A stretch of 64,000 nucleotides of DNA from Hoplostethus atlanticus (lineage: Eukaryota; Chordata; Actinopteri; Trachichthyiformes; Trachichthyidae): assembly GCA_034670405.1 (NCBI GenBank), contig JAXDDX010000122.1, positions 186,001 to 250,000 of the forward strand, written 5' to 3'. The translations under genes were made by a program, and so were the position numbers. This document shows positions 50,301-60,928 of this stretch, one piece after another; within the stretch, counting starts at the first letter, position 1, and each line of letters opens with the position of its first letter. The notes under the pieces were generated by a model. It saw only the letters and a list, made by a program, of their open reading frames with translations, did not search any database and had not been told where the DNA came from.

Positions 50301-53300
50301 GTTCAGCAAAACAGCCCAGATCACGTCGGTTTCGCAGGGGGAGGCTGAGTTTGAAAGTGCTGTATTGGCCCCGGTGGCAGGGTTCTGCTGGGCAATGCCC
50401 CTAACTCACTGTCCGCCCACAACAAAATGCTGTGCCAATGGAAATTTCCACATGAGCACCCAACATCCTGCGTCAGCCCCGCACTGACCTCCCTAGCAGC
50501 ACCAGTCCTCATGACCAATCAGTCAGTCAGTCAGTCAGTCAGTCACACTCTCTCTTCTCTCTCCTCTCTTCTCCTCTCCTCTCTTCTCTTCTCTTCTCTT
50601 CTCTTCTCTTCTCTTCTCTTCTCTTCTCTTCTCTTCTCTTCTCTTCTCTTCTCTTCTCTTCTCTTCTCTTCTCTTCTCTTCTCTTCTCTTCTCTTCTCTT
50701 CTCCTCTCCTCTCCTCTCCTCTCCTCTCCTCTCCTCTCCTCTCCTCTCCTCTCCTCTCCTCTCCAGTTCTGTCATCTGGTAGCATAATAACTGCATTTGA
50801 AGGAGACGTGAGGCCTTATAAAAGGATGATAATGCAATGAGAATCTGAAAGTCCGCAATTTATCTCTTGGAATAAAGCGCAAGGTGCTGTGGGGTAAACT
50901 GCACCCAGTCTCAAAAAGCTCAAGCACCCCTACCAAGCTTTGACAAGACTGGGATGTTTTAAGCGGCGCTCCTCCTCACCCGGGACATCACGGAGAGGGG
51001 GGGGGGGGGTTCTGAGGTTGAGCCAGCGCGGTGCGTTTTCCCAACAGTTCTGGCAGACTGTGAAGGGGTCTGATCGTGACCTTCCCCCTCCCATCGCTGG
51101 TAGGGATTAAAGGAGTGTGTGGCGGTGCTGCCAACAGCCCCACCTCCCCTCCCCGCCTCTCTCATAATCCAAACCTACGGGTGGGAGGTCAGACAGATAA
51201 TCTCAACAGCTGCACTGGGCTCATGTACACCGCAATCAACACATACCACGGTGCATCTACGACCTCACACATGCAAGTACAGATGCACGCTCTCGCATCC
51301 ATCCTGCAGCATGGATTTGTGTGCAGAACATGCATGCACATACGTGTGCTTGAGTTACATAAAAAAAAGTGTGCAAATAAGTAAATACGTACATAATAAG
51401 TTAATATATAGAGCCTCTTTCTGAGTCGTGTTGTAGGAGAACTCTATATTGATGATGGTAGAGCCCATTAGCTCTCAACATTAGTTTTTACTAAACTAAA
51501 CTGGATTAACATATCTGTATCCATTACAATTTATAAATCTTTCACAAAACATCAGGCTAATTAAACTAAATAAATCAACTAATGCAATCAACTAAATATG
51601 GCAAGTGGGCAATTTGCAACTAGAGGAATAAGCTAAATCAAGGACAGGCTTTAAAAAAAAACTGGTTTGGTTGTTATTAACTTGTTATTAACTTGTTTGT
51701 GTTAATTTGTTTGCCCCAAATTGAAATGATACAACTTCACCAAAACGAGGAAACCAGATGTATTTTGCAACATTTCATAAACTCGCAGTTACCTGGAAGG
51801 ACACGACGAGGTAAACAAACGGTGAAAGAAGACGGGGGGGGGGTGGGGGTTGGACGGTGACAACGGCAGCTGCTGCCTGTCACTCAAAGGCCGAGAATAT
51901 CACCGTCAATTCATTGTCTTGTAATTGGCTTTATTGGCTGCGGTGTAAACAGAAGGCAGGTCGGGTTATCGCCCCGTCAGCCACCTCTGCTGACAACACC
52001 GACCGGAGAGAGAAAAGAGTGGGAGCTCCCCTTGCGTTTAGTCTTCGACTGTGGAACGGCCTTGCCAAAAAACATCAGATCAGCCGATTCAGTTCAAATC
52101 CACTTCCTTTTCACTTACGCTTTGCTGCTCTTATTTCATGTTCTTAACCATGCTCTTATTTCCCCTTACGTATTCATTTTGCTGTTGATTTTCCTCCTTT
52201 TTCCTTTTTTGGAACCCACCCCCCCCCCCCCTATTTTGCAACTAGGGCAGGGAGGATAAGGGCTCACTTCAGGGCAGCCCTTATGGAGTAAGGCAACTCC
52301 GTCCGGGAAAAGAAAGATGGTTGTGGACCAAATTAAGCAGCGGGAGGAGGCAGCAAGGTCGAAACAAAGTCAGTGGATGGATTTGGAAAGTGTAGAGAGG
52401 AAGAAACTAGCCTGATTACGCTAGAGATCGGGTCCTGAGCTATGTGGTTAAATGATTGGACGACTTGTAGAATCTGATCTGCCAACTCGCAGTCTCTTCT
52501 GTCTAGTCGTTTTTGTGATTGCGTCACTAAGGAATAAACCACACTGCATTACGCCGCGAGGAGACTGCTTCGGCTCGGTGTAAAATTATCCGTCTTTCTG
52601 TTTCACTTCTGTTCTGAGAAGCTGTGTTCCAGGTAAGGATCTTCCCCCCCGTTTATGTTTGGTTTCCAGCCAGCCTTCCCCTATCAGCAGACCTGTGACT
52701 GAGGTCAGGGGGGTCAAACGGGAGAGACACAGTGCCAGTGGAAAACAAACCCTCACGGCATTGTGACGAGAGAAAAAAAAACAAAAAAAAACACTCACCT
52801 CAGGCAACCTTGGTGCTCTGAGGGACAAAAACAACTTCTGAAGTTCATTTCACTACTAACTCAAATGTCTAAGACTTTCACGATTGTTAAAGCTGTACAA
52901 CTTCACACTCCAGAAACAAATGAGTGAGTCACTCTCAGGCAGAAGAAGACTGTCTGCTCTGTGTCTGTGTGAGTCAACCGAGATCCCCACCTTCATCTAT
53001 ATCAGCCCTACTGCTATGAGCTAATGGGGGCTGTTTCGCTTCCTCTTGGCGGGGTGGGGGGGGGGGGGGGGGGGGGGGTTGGGGGGTGATGTGGGAGAGG
53101 CAGGCTAATGGCTGGCTGATTATTAATATCAGCAGGCCTGGTGGCTGAGCTCAGTTGGCTGTGTAACCTTTGGTAAGCAGGAGTTCATTGAACTCCAGTA
53201 GCTCTCTTTCCTGCGCCTGGAGAGCAGCCAGTCCAGATTGTAAACTCAGCCTGGGTCTTGTGATTGCTCACACGACAGAGCTGAAACACTATGCAAACAG

Positions 53301-55377
53301 GCTGCATTGCCTGTAGAGCCGCCTCCTCCTGCTTGCTTTTCCTCCACAACAGTGAACCTCCAACATCGCCATTCAGATTGCTGTACCTATACTTGGGAAC
53401 ACAGGAAGTGAGAGAAGTAGGAGCGACGAGGGACCAGGGCCGCTTGGTTGTAAAGATCCTAAAGATTCCTAAAAGATCTCGTTCCACCGGCATCATGTGA
53501 TGGCTGCATTGCGAGGGCTACTAAGTTTACCGGCAGTGACAGTTTTACGCACAACACCATGCACGACTGTGCCCCCCCCCAGAGCCCGCCACTCAAGTAG
53601 GACACTGCATGGATCCAGGCACTTGCACAAAGCAAACCACAGACCCGGTGAAACGTCACTGCGGTCGAGTCTGGTCGCACCCAAGTCATTATCTGTGTCT
53701 TTCTCATATCCGGATCTCATTACTGTAAATACACTCAAATATTGATCGCAAGTGGAAGCCGTACAACAGGCCCCGCCATCCTCCGCAGCAGTTTGTTGTG
53801 AGGCAAATATGTACAGTCCCATTTAATGCATCTGATCCCATCTGCGGAAATGTTTGACTCAATTGGAGCAAAGTCACTTTTTACTAGGCGGAACGATGTG
53901 CTCGGTTTTCATGCATTTTTCTGGAGGAGGAACTTTTTTTTTTTTCTCCCAAAGAACTGACAAAATAATGAATGGGGAGCGAGGGTCTTGTGTCAGACTC
54001 AGTGAGGATGACACAAGACTAAAACAGGTTTGACGAAGAGGCCTGCTGCTATCGCCTTTTGCAGCACTGATACAAAATAAATGACTTTATGTTCTGATTT
54101 TTTTCTACATTGCTTTATCTTTCTGTTACATGGTGTTGACTGTATTCTGACTTTATGCATTGTTGTATGTCTGCAACTTTTGTGTTTGTCCTGATGCTGC
54201 TTTTCAGAATCTCAGTGGAACTAACCTGCTTCAATAAAGGTTAAATAAAACAAATAAAATAATGTTATATTAATTATCATTATCAATTTACTAAACTAAG
54301 CTGCATCTAATCTCATTTGCCACACAACTCCTTACTGACAACATATTATTATTATTTTATTTTTATTAGATATGGCTTCCAAATAGATTTCTGGGGATTT
54401 TTGCTTGATCTTTTCTAATGATAAACACCAAAGATCATCAAAGACTATGAAGAATCCCACTCCTCACCATACCCAGCTGATACCCGTGTATCTACAATAC
54501 AAGCGGTTCCTGGGTGAGGCTTTACTTACTCGTTCTCCAGCAGCGTCATGCACACCACCTCCTTGACCCCGGGGTTGTTGGCCTTGTCACAGGAGCAGCT
54601 CTGCAGGCTCCAGGTGGCCAGCCGCACCACGGCCTTCCCGTCCCGCAGCCCCGGCGGTGGCTCCACGCCGGGCCGCGCGGAGATGATCTGTGTCGGCCCC
54701 CCGGGCGGGAGGTCCAGGTCGTCGCTCCTGAGGCTGAAGGAGGTAGGGCTCGGGTGGGACTTGCCGGTGCAGGTCAGCCCGCCGTTGGTGTTGGTGGACG
54801 GCGCCCTGGAGCGCTCCACGAACACCTGGAAGCGGATTTTGTCCAGCAGGGAGCTGTTGATGTGGTTGACCCGAACCAGGTCCTCGATGCTTTTGAACGG
54901 GCCGTGCTCCGCTCTGTAGGACACGATGTTCTTGGCTATTTTCTCCGTGATGCCTCGGATGCTCATGAGCTGCGCTGGCGTCGCGGTGTTGATGTTCATC
55001 CCGGTGCAGGACTGGTGGTCCAAGTCTTTACGCAGCGACGACGGGGAGTGCTGGGAGGAGCTGGTCCTGCTGGAGACGCATATTTCGAGTTTGATCACCT
55101 CCAGTTTCGTGGCCCCGATGCCGTTCACCAGCGCCAGGTCCTCCACCTTTTTAAACCCGCCGATGCAGTCCCGGTACTCCACGATGTTTTGCGCGACAGT
55201 GCGGTTGACTCCCGGTAGAGTCATGAGTTCCTCCTCGGTAGCCGTGTTGATGTTCAGCCGCTCCTGGTTGACCAGGATGTGGCCGAAGTTGCACGCGGCG
55301 CTGAATTTGCGCTTGCCGCCGCTGAAGTCCGTTGGGTCTTTGGGGATGGAGCGGTGGCAGCCCAGATTCCCACCCAT
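37493..55377 (-). CDS. eepd1: EEPD1, endonuclease/exonuclease/phosphatase domain protein 1
   Basis: Exons in transcript order: 55377-54530, 46394-46343, 41157-41047, 39124-38990, 38704-38566, 38369-38175, 37683-37493. Phases agree; 556 aa against about 569 in human. [10 protein letters not shown] at the start fits N-myristoylation plus a nearby palmitoylatable cysteine, as in human EEPD1, which is membrane-associated. Two helix-hairpin-helix modules follow, [17 protein letters not shown] (about 41) and [17 protein letters not shown] (about 127). [19 protein letters not shown] precedes the EEP-fold domain (about 250-540), which ends with [18 protein letters not shown] and KHER. Human EEPD1 is linked to replication-fork repair as a 5' endonuclease and to cholesterol efflux. 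Unusually, the first EEP box reads TWSLQS where the family has TWNLQG, and the next reads VQD where the family has VQE. The initiator exon seems to begin after an acceptor at 55444 in the 5' UTR, so at least one non-coding exon lies upstream. Confidence 0.96.
37854..38113. repeat. Repeat-family copy in EEPD1 intron
   Basis: Starts TAGGGTTGGACCAATATA and ends ATATCGGTCAAACACTA. A (TA)n run follows the left end. About 260 bp. Confidence 0.7.
38776..38812. repeat. (AC)n microsatellite
   Basis: About 18 AC units in an EEPD1 intron, directly before a repeat-family copy. Confidence 0.95.
38821..38956. repeat. Repeat-family copy, short form (136 bp)
   Basis: Starts TAGGGTTCGACCCATATGGG and ends CATATATCGGCCTAACCCT. 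It keeps both ends but lacks most of the interior, like an internally deleted copy. Confidence 0.72.
39369..39541 (+). repeat. Unnamed dispersed repeat, copy 1
   Basis: About 170 bp containing CCTGTCAATCAAACAGTGTGG, TGTAGGTGGCGGTCTTTTCTT and GGCTAATCGCTGCTTATGCTC. It recurs inverted at 42200-42375. Non-coding, EEPD1 intron. Confidence 0.75.
40607..40975. repeat. Diverged repeat-family copy
   Basis: Markers are TAGGGCTGAACAAATCC, TTTGAAGGCCGATGCAG, TTATTCTCGTCAGGGTGGAAA and ACACTGACTGGCTGATATAT. Located just outside EEPD1 exon 41157-41047. Confidence 0.6.
42200..42375 (-). repeat. Unnamed dispersed repeat, copy 2 (inverted)
   Basis: The reverse complement of 39369-39541 with few differences, for example GAACTGGGTCGTTAGCATGAG and GCGATTAGCCACCGTGGCTGA. 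The pair is separated by about 2.7 kb, so the pre-mRNA could fold on itself here. Confidence 0.75.
42557..42604. repeat. Near-perfect palindrome from a fish repeat
   Basis: CTTTCTATCCTTATGAGGAC, five spacer bases, then GTCCTTATAAGGATAGAAAG. The motif is known from many fish introns. It sits after a CCTTAACCTTAACTAATCC stretch, part of the same repeat type. Confidence 0.7.
42716..42760. repeat. (AAT)n microsatellite
   Basis: About 15 AAT/ATA units in EEPD1 intron 2. Confidence 0.95.
44565..44837. repeat. Repeat-family copy in EEPD1 intron
   Basis: Contains TTTCCCCCCAGATTTTATTCC, AGGGTGGAAAAGCCTCTGAAG and CCACCATGGGACACTGAAAC. Ends CCCTATATATCAGTCTAACA. Confidence 0.68.
46129..46147. repeat. 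G-run
   Basis: A run of about 14 guanines next to GGGGGCG. Similar G-runs occur near 50070, 50996, 51833, 53050 and 59758, always on the plus strand. Confidence 0.9.
47321..47366. repeat. (AC)n microsatellite
   Basis: About 23 AC units in EEPD1 intron 1 (coding-exon numbering). Confidence 0.95.
48260..48455. repeat. Diverged repeat-family copy
   Basis: TAGGGCTGGATCAAGTTGGG at the left, then CACCGATATTTTTGGATCAAA and CTTCAGACCATCATGGGACA. Confidence 0.6.
49402..49610. repeat. Diverged repeat-family copy
   Basis: Starts TAGGGTTAGACTGATGTATT. Contains TTTAGTGTCCGATGGTGGTCT and AAATATCAGCTATAGGCAGC. Confidence 0.6.
50100..50283. repeat. MITE-like inverted-repeat element, copy 2
   Basis: CTGCTGTCATGTGAAGACC at the left and GGTTTTCACCTGACAGCGG at the right mirror each other, as in the element at 18271-18427. 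Confidence 0.65.
50518..50764. repeat. Pyrimidine tract: (AGTC)n, (TCTTC)n, (CTCCT)n
   Basis: A short (GTCA)n run is followed by about 220 bp of pure pyrimidine on the plus strand. The period is 5 bp: CTCTT units to about 50700, then CTCCT units to about 50763. It produces long meaningless ORFs. Such mirror-type tracts can form triplex DNA in vitro. Confidence 0.95.
53049..53090. repeat. Long G-run
   Basis: GGGGTGGGG followed by more than 20 consecutive guanines, then TTGGGGGG. A strong G-quadruplex candidate on the plus strand; the EEPD1 transcript has the C-rich version. Confidence 0.9.
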
Positions 55378-55830
55378 GTCTCCAGCGGGTCACCCGGGCT
55401 CTGATCAGTCTAGCGGATCGGAGCAAGCGGTGGGCCACAGCACCTGAAACATAGCCACCATGCAGACTGGAGACGTGGTAGTCATACAGATTTAGGCACA
55501 CATGCTAATGTCACACTCTTCCCTGTATCACAGGCCGAAATTGAACACATACGCACTAAACAGCAGTTTTCCCCGAGTCCTCGCTACATGCTGCTAGACA
55601 CGCTCCAGCCCGGCTCATCGTTTCGCTGCGTACCGGCGAGTAAAGGCACGTTTGTGTGTCCTGTGTGTTTTAAGCGTGTTGAATAGTCAGGGTACGATGA
55701 GCCTTCGCTGCTCTGCTGTCTACTGACTGGCCCACTGAACAGAACAGACAGCACTCACATCACTAAAAACCACCCGGTCTCGACATGCGTCATGTTGGAC
55801 ATATTCAGCCAGGACAATACCGGAAGTTGG
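55378..55830 (-). promoter_or_regulatory. eepd1: EEPD1 5' region
   Basis: A 3' splice acceptor (TATGTTTCAG) at about 55444 precedes the coding exon. Further upstream, ACCGGAAGT, an ETS-type site, lies at 55819-55827, and a second copy occurs at 56341-56349. The transcription start is not determined. Confidence 0.35.
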
Positions 55831-57597
55831 GCGGTTTTTGACCTCCAAATAAATGTGTTAACTTTGTCCTGTTAGATAAGATATGGAGAGACTAGACAAT
55901 GAATACTATTATTATTGACAGGGTGGAAAGGTACGGAAGCATATTGAATTCACGTAATTATGAGATCGTTATTGTGTGATAAAGATCTCGTTATTATGAG
56001 AAACGATGTCGTTATTTTAAGAAAAAGATCGAGGTCAGTGCAGGTTAAGGGCATAGACAACTACTGTAGTATGTTCAATTTGACAATATAAATGTAATCA
56101 AGCAATATGCTTCTTATTTGCTCAGTGGTGACATTTTTTTAAAATTCCGGGTCCATATATATATATATATATATATATTACGTCAAACATATTGCTTTAA
56201 CAGAAATCCTGGGTGAGCAAGATGAGTCTGCGGATAAATAAATTGATTTATTATTAAACGTTCGTTTCACTTCAGTACTCAGTATTAATCAAAAACCGGC
56301 CTAACACGTTTGTCAACAAAGGTTGTATTTTGAAGCGCTGACCGGAAGTTGTACTACTTTCGTACTACTTTCTTGTCCCGCATGACAGTAGTCTGGTTTG
56401 ACAATCAGAGCAGGGGGCGTGGCTCCATAGCATGACAGCCAAATTATTTCTGTCAGCGTGAAAGTAGAGCTGATTACATAAATGGACATTTTTAAACGCT
56501 ATACTCAAAAGTCGCGCGTTTGAATTGGAATTTCTCTCATTATTCCTAGATTATTTCTATTTTTTTTTATATGTGTAATGGCGTTTCTGATCGACTATTT
56601 ATATTTTCTTGCATATATTTCTACTTTTTACACGTTACCTCTGTTTTTCTCCTGCCTTGTTTTTGTTGTTGGCTTTCTTTTTTGGGTTTGGAATATTATA
56701 AGAAATATGTGCCATGTTAATAAAATTTGATTTGATTTAGTTTTGTACTGAATTCCATTTATACTTTAAATCTTTAAATCTTTATGATAGATAGCCTATT
56801 CTCCTATGATGAAAAAGTATAATTTTGGTACCGGCTGGTCCTGCATAAATGATCCAACTGCAGTCGGGAGGGAATTCCATTTCACCGATGTGTTAAGGAG
56901 TTATAATGGAGTCTATTCTAAGATATTTTTCTCCCTTGTTTCCAGTCACTTGAAAGCTGCAGAGGATGAAACTTAATCTCTCCCCCCAATGCCTGGTGAG
57001 AGGTGGCAGTGTGGATTAAAGTCAGTGGTTTCAAGGATTTAGTCTTTTGAAACTTTTTTTTTTTTTTTTTAAATTAAACCTGAAAAGAGGTAACTGATCT
57101 AGTCCAAACCTCACAGGGCCAGTGAGAGAGATGCAGCTTCACTGTGTCCTCCTTCATGTAATCACCGCTCTGGCCCTCTCAGCTCTGCCTGATTGAATTA
57201 GCACATCATTACAATTTCAGATAAGACAAACACAGGTTTCATCTTTGCTAACAAAGCCTGTGCACATCCATTGATCTCACACCTTCTTTCTTTCTGATCC
57301 CCCCAGTTTGGGCATTGAGAAAGTTTTTATTCATGGATTCAGCTGACTCTTTTGTAATAAACCCGCTTCGCCACAACACAGAAAACCCAATCAGATGCAG
57401 TCATTTGTTTCAATTTATTCTTTCCAAATGGAAATGAGCAATGCAATCACAATACGGTCATTTACACAGGCACTGTACCCGCCCAGTTCCCACAATTCCT
57501 ATTAATATGACTACATTTGCGCTGCTGATATCAGTGTTGCAGCATTATCTTCTGCTTATATCAGTCTAAATGGATAGGCTCCATCCGACCCGTTTTC
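55831..57597. other. Intergenic, EEPD1 to minisatellite
   Basis: AT-rich. Contains an imperfect repeat of the ATCGTTATTATGAGA type at 55950-56035 and a (TA)n at 56155-56180. No gene seen. Confidence 0.5.
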
Positions 57598-58368
57598 AAA
57601 GTGAGGTTCAAGTACCACAGGGGTTCTGGAGGGGGTTCCAGGGGTCCTTGAGGAGGTTTTAGAAGTCCTTGAAGTTCCAGGGGCCCTTGATAAGGTTCAA
57701 CGAGACCTTCAGGACTTTCCAGGGGTCCTTGATAAGGTTCATTGGGTCCTTGAGGGGGTTCCAGGGTCCCTTCATAAGGTTCAATGGGTCCTTGAGGGGG
57801 TTCCAGGGCCCCTTGATAAGGTTCAATGGGTTCTTGGGGGGGTTCCAGGGTTCCTTGATAAGGTTCGATGGGTCCTTGGGGGGTTCCAGGGATCCTTGAG
57901 GGAATTCCAGGGGTCCTTGAGGGGGTTCAAAGGGTACATGACAAGGTTTTATGAGTCCTTGAGGAGGTTCCAGGGTCCCTTGATAAGGTTCAATGGGTCA
58001 TTGGGGGGGGTTCCAGGGATCCTTGAGGGAATTCCAGGGGTCCTTGATGAGGTTTTTTGAGTCCTTGAGGAAGTTCCAGGAGCCCTTGAGGGAGTTTGAG
58101 CGGTACTTGAGGTTTTATGAGTCCTCAAGGAAGTTCCAGGGTCCCTTGATAAGATTCAATGAGTCCTTAAGGACTTTCTAGGGGTCCTTGAGGGGGTTCC
58201 ATGGGTCCTTGAGGGAATTCCAGGGCTCTTTGAGGAGGTTTTATCAGTCCTTGAGGAAGTTCCAGGGGCCCTTGAAGGTGTTCGATGGATACTTGAGGAG
58301 GCTCCAAGAGACCTTGAAGAGGTTCAAGGAGTCCTTAAGGACATTCCAGGGGTCCTTGAGGGGTCCAA
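57598..58368. repeat. Minisatellite built of 21-bp modules
   Basis: About 36 imperfect copies of a 21-bp module such as CCTTGAGGGGGTTCCAGGGGT alternate with CCTTGATAAGGTTCAATGGGT, so a 42-bp higher-order unit is common in the first half. Because 21 is a multiple of three, open frames persist and look like a repeat protein (FQGSLIRFNGSL...). There is no start context, splice site or homologue to support coding. Confidence 0.9.
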
Positions 58369-58599
58369 CGCAAAATGAGTAGTATAATTTAATTTTACTG
58401 CACAATGAGAGCACATATTACATTATTTGGATCATGGGTTTCACTCAACACTGTTACCTCCCTACCTACTCCACAGACAGTTCTGTAATTCTGTGTAAAG
58501 GTCATCTAACAAATAAAAACCTCTCACATCGATCCTTCTAGCAAAATCTTATCAAACAGGGGTCTTGGAATAAAAAAAAAAGATGACTCGGCACGACAA

Positions 58600-58703
58600 T
58601 GGTCAAATTTAAAGACATCGGGACAAAATATTGGCGCAAAATCGGCAACTTCTATCCAAAAATATCAGTATCGGCCTTCAAAAACCCTTATCGGTCAATC
58701 CCT
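58600..58703. repeat. Repeat-family copy, right end
   Basis: Contains GCAAAATCGGCAACTTCTATC, AAAAATATCAGTATCGGCC and TTATCGGTCAATCCCTA. Confidence 0.65.
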
Positions 58704-59880
58704 AGTACAGCCAGTGTTGAATTCTGCCCCTGATCCCCTTATAAGCTCTCGGCTACACTTCCTGATTAATAGCGGCACATTTTCTACACTTCTGTCACTA
58801 GCTCCTCAGTGAAGCAGGTCCCTGCCAGATGAGTAATTAAGCATTGTTGAACTGATTCACCTGGTAGGGGAGCACAATTTGGCAGGAAGTCAAGGGGGGG
58901 GGGGCAGGGAAGTACGGGGTTGTTTCGTAAGAAATGGGTTCCAACTGTGTGTCGAGCCAGCAGTCAGAGGCCAAGGCAGCACAGCTTAGCAACCACTTCA
59001 CAGTACAAAGACAGAGCTTATCAGCACTTTCACCACTCCAGTCAGAGAACCTGCTGCTGCTGCAGCCTGAGCTGCACGCTCAAAAAGGATGTCATTCGAC
59101 ATCCTTTTTGTGTACATGTTTAGGGCAGTAGCCATGCGACGTAACAGGAAAAACAGGATCTCCTCCATCATAAGGCAACCAACCACCAAGATGAAGAAAA
59201 ATCAATTATATTTTCAGAAAAACATGAATTTATGGGTTATGTCCTCTTAAAAGACACCTCCCCTCATATAATTTACATCATGAAGTATACTATAAATTTA
59301 GATCCTCAATATTGAATATGTTAAGGCGAGTGAACTTTATTCTGCAAATGCAAAGCTGGGTAGACTGATATTAGCTGGGTTTAACCTGATGAGTTCAGAT
59401 AGATTCAGCGTGTGCGCGTCAGCAGGGACGCTTAACCCAAACTTTGCCCGTGGTGACCTGGCTGGAACGGTGTGGTGGACGAAAGCACCAAGGTCGGTCA
59501 CACGTTTCAAGGCACTGTGGACTCTTGACCCATTTCAGTTGCTCTTTTCCAAGAATTTGAAGTTGCACACAAACTGGAATCCAATCAGTACATTTACAGC
59601 ACAAAAAAAAACAGACTAGCCATGTCTCATTTGGGCCGTGTGAGCTGACCCACGGGGGGGGTTTGTATACCCCTTTGTGATTGGTCGAGGGCCTTTTCAG
59701 CTGGGTGACCAGGGCACGGTGCCGCCTAATCGGCAGAACCAAGCTAGTGGTCAGACTGGGGGGGGGGCTGTGGCGTGATGCTGCAGTAGCGGTGTGTTTG
59801 TGTGCGTTATATTCCACACAGCAACAGGGAGTCCAAAGGGCCCTGCTTTGTTTGAATAAGCCGCAGGGAATGAGAAAATT
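58704..59880. other. Intergenic, nothing recognised
   Basis: A G-run near 58897 and others near 59655 and 59758. Only short ORFs, none with support. Confidence 0.5.
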
Positions 59881-60263
59881 GGGGTTAGACAGATATCAGT
59901 TTGCCGATATATCAAGCCGATATTGGCCTTTTATTGAACATCGGATAACAGCCAGACAGTGTCGTCCACCTCTGATGTGTTTATTTGATCATGTATTTAT
60001 TGTAGAATTGATCAATACTGCACTGGTTGACTATGGGAAGACCTTAACCTGAACTGATTCTAATACGACATTCTGATCAGATTCCACACATTCCACACAT
60101 GCATGGATATATTTTTTTATCATCATCATCATCATCATCATCCTGGGATTCACTGGAGAGTTTTAGTGTCTCATGATGGTCTTTTCTTTGGCAAGAAAAG
60201 AAAGAAATTGAGCATCAGCTATCAGCAGCTCCAATCAAATGACATTGGTACTGGTATCGGTCT
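59881..60263. repeat. Repeat-family copy
   Basis: Starts GGGGTTAGACAGATATCAG. Contains CCGATATATCAAGCCGATATT, a (CAT)n at 60120-60142 and GTGTCTCATGATGGTC, and ends ACTGGTATCGGTCTATAAAA. Confidence 0.68.
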
Positions 60264-60837
60264 ATAAAAACCAGAGTCCTGTTCATGATCTCCCAGGTGC
60301 AGCCACTCTTATATAAACTGGCCCTACATCTTTCACTTTAAAACTCATTTTTGGTATGATGGTCGTGTTTGAAGATGCTGAATATCGGCATGAAATATCG
60401 GTATTGGCCTTCAATGCCCCTCATTCGTTGAACCCTCGAGAAAATACAAACAAACCTCAAACCTCCTCAATTCCTGAGAAAAGCATCAAGGGAAACAGGA
60501 AACCGTGAAAGATCAACCAGATAAAACACTCAGCGTCATCAGCTTTCATTTTCAGGGCCTCTCCAGTTGAGTTGTACCACGTTCCTGATAAAGTCCTCTA
60601 ATCTGGGACGTGCTGACAGGGGAACTGTGTAAAAGGTTGAGAGAGGCAGATCTGGGTGAAAGGCAAGATATGGCAATGCGTATACCGCACGGACACGCAG
60701 ATGGTGAATCTGTGCTTATTCCTTTACTCAGCACAACTCGGTAAGTGTATCAAGACAAGACAGAGCTTGGTCAGGTTCAAAGTGCAGAGCTCAAATGGCC
60801 AGTGGCAAGGTTGATCAATTGCATGGAAAGTCCTTAG

Positions 60838-60925
60838 AACAGTGGTGTCCAATCATGTGCAGGTTTGGTTGGAGTGAAAACCTGCATACTCTCGGCCCTC
60901 CATGGCACGATTGGACACCACTGCC
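60838..60925. repeat. Small inverted-repeat element
   Basis: CAGTGGTGTCCAATC at the left and GATTGGACACCACTG at the right enclose about 60 bp with TGCAGGTTTGGTTGGAGTG, a familiar fish repeat. It directly abuts the Harbinger-type element. Confidence 0.65.
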
Positions 60926-60928
60926 TTA

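Larger units (their letters stand above)
46395..54529. other. EEPD1 intron 1 (between first two coding exons)
   Basis: An 8.1-kb intron. Apart from the microsatellites, G-runs and repeat copies listed separately, I see no exon. A possible LINE/SINE tail (CAATAAAGGTTAAATAAAAC) lies near 54230-54260. Confidence 0.6.

Noticed and set aside
50427-50840. ORFs of [10 protein letters not shown] and REEKRREEK repeats
   Set aside because: They are translations of the pyrimidine pentanucleotide tract.
54514-55447. Plus-strand ORFs opposite the first EEPD1 exon
   Set aside because: They are antisense shadows of the helix-hairpin-helix coding exon.
57598-58368. CRISPR-like array
   Set aside because: The units are contiguous with no unique spacers, and the genome is eukaryotic.
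57669-58382. Repeat-protein-like ORFs FQGSLIRFNGSL
   Set aside because: Created by the 21-bp minisatellite; the apparent starts are TTG and there is no splice or promoter support.
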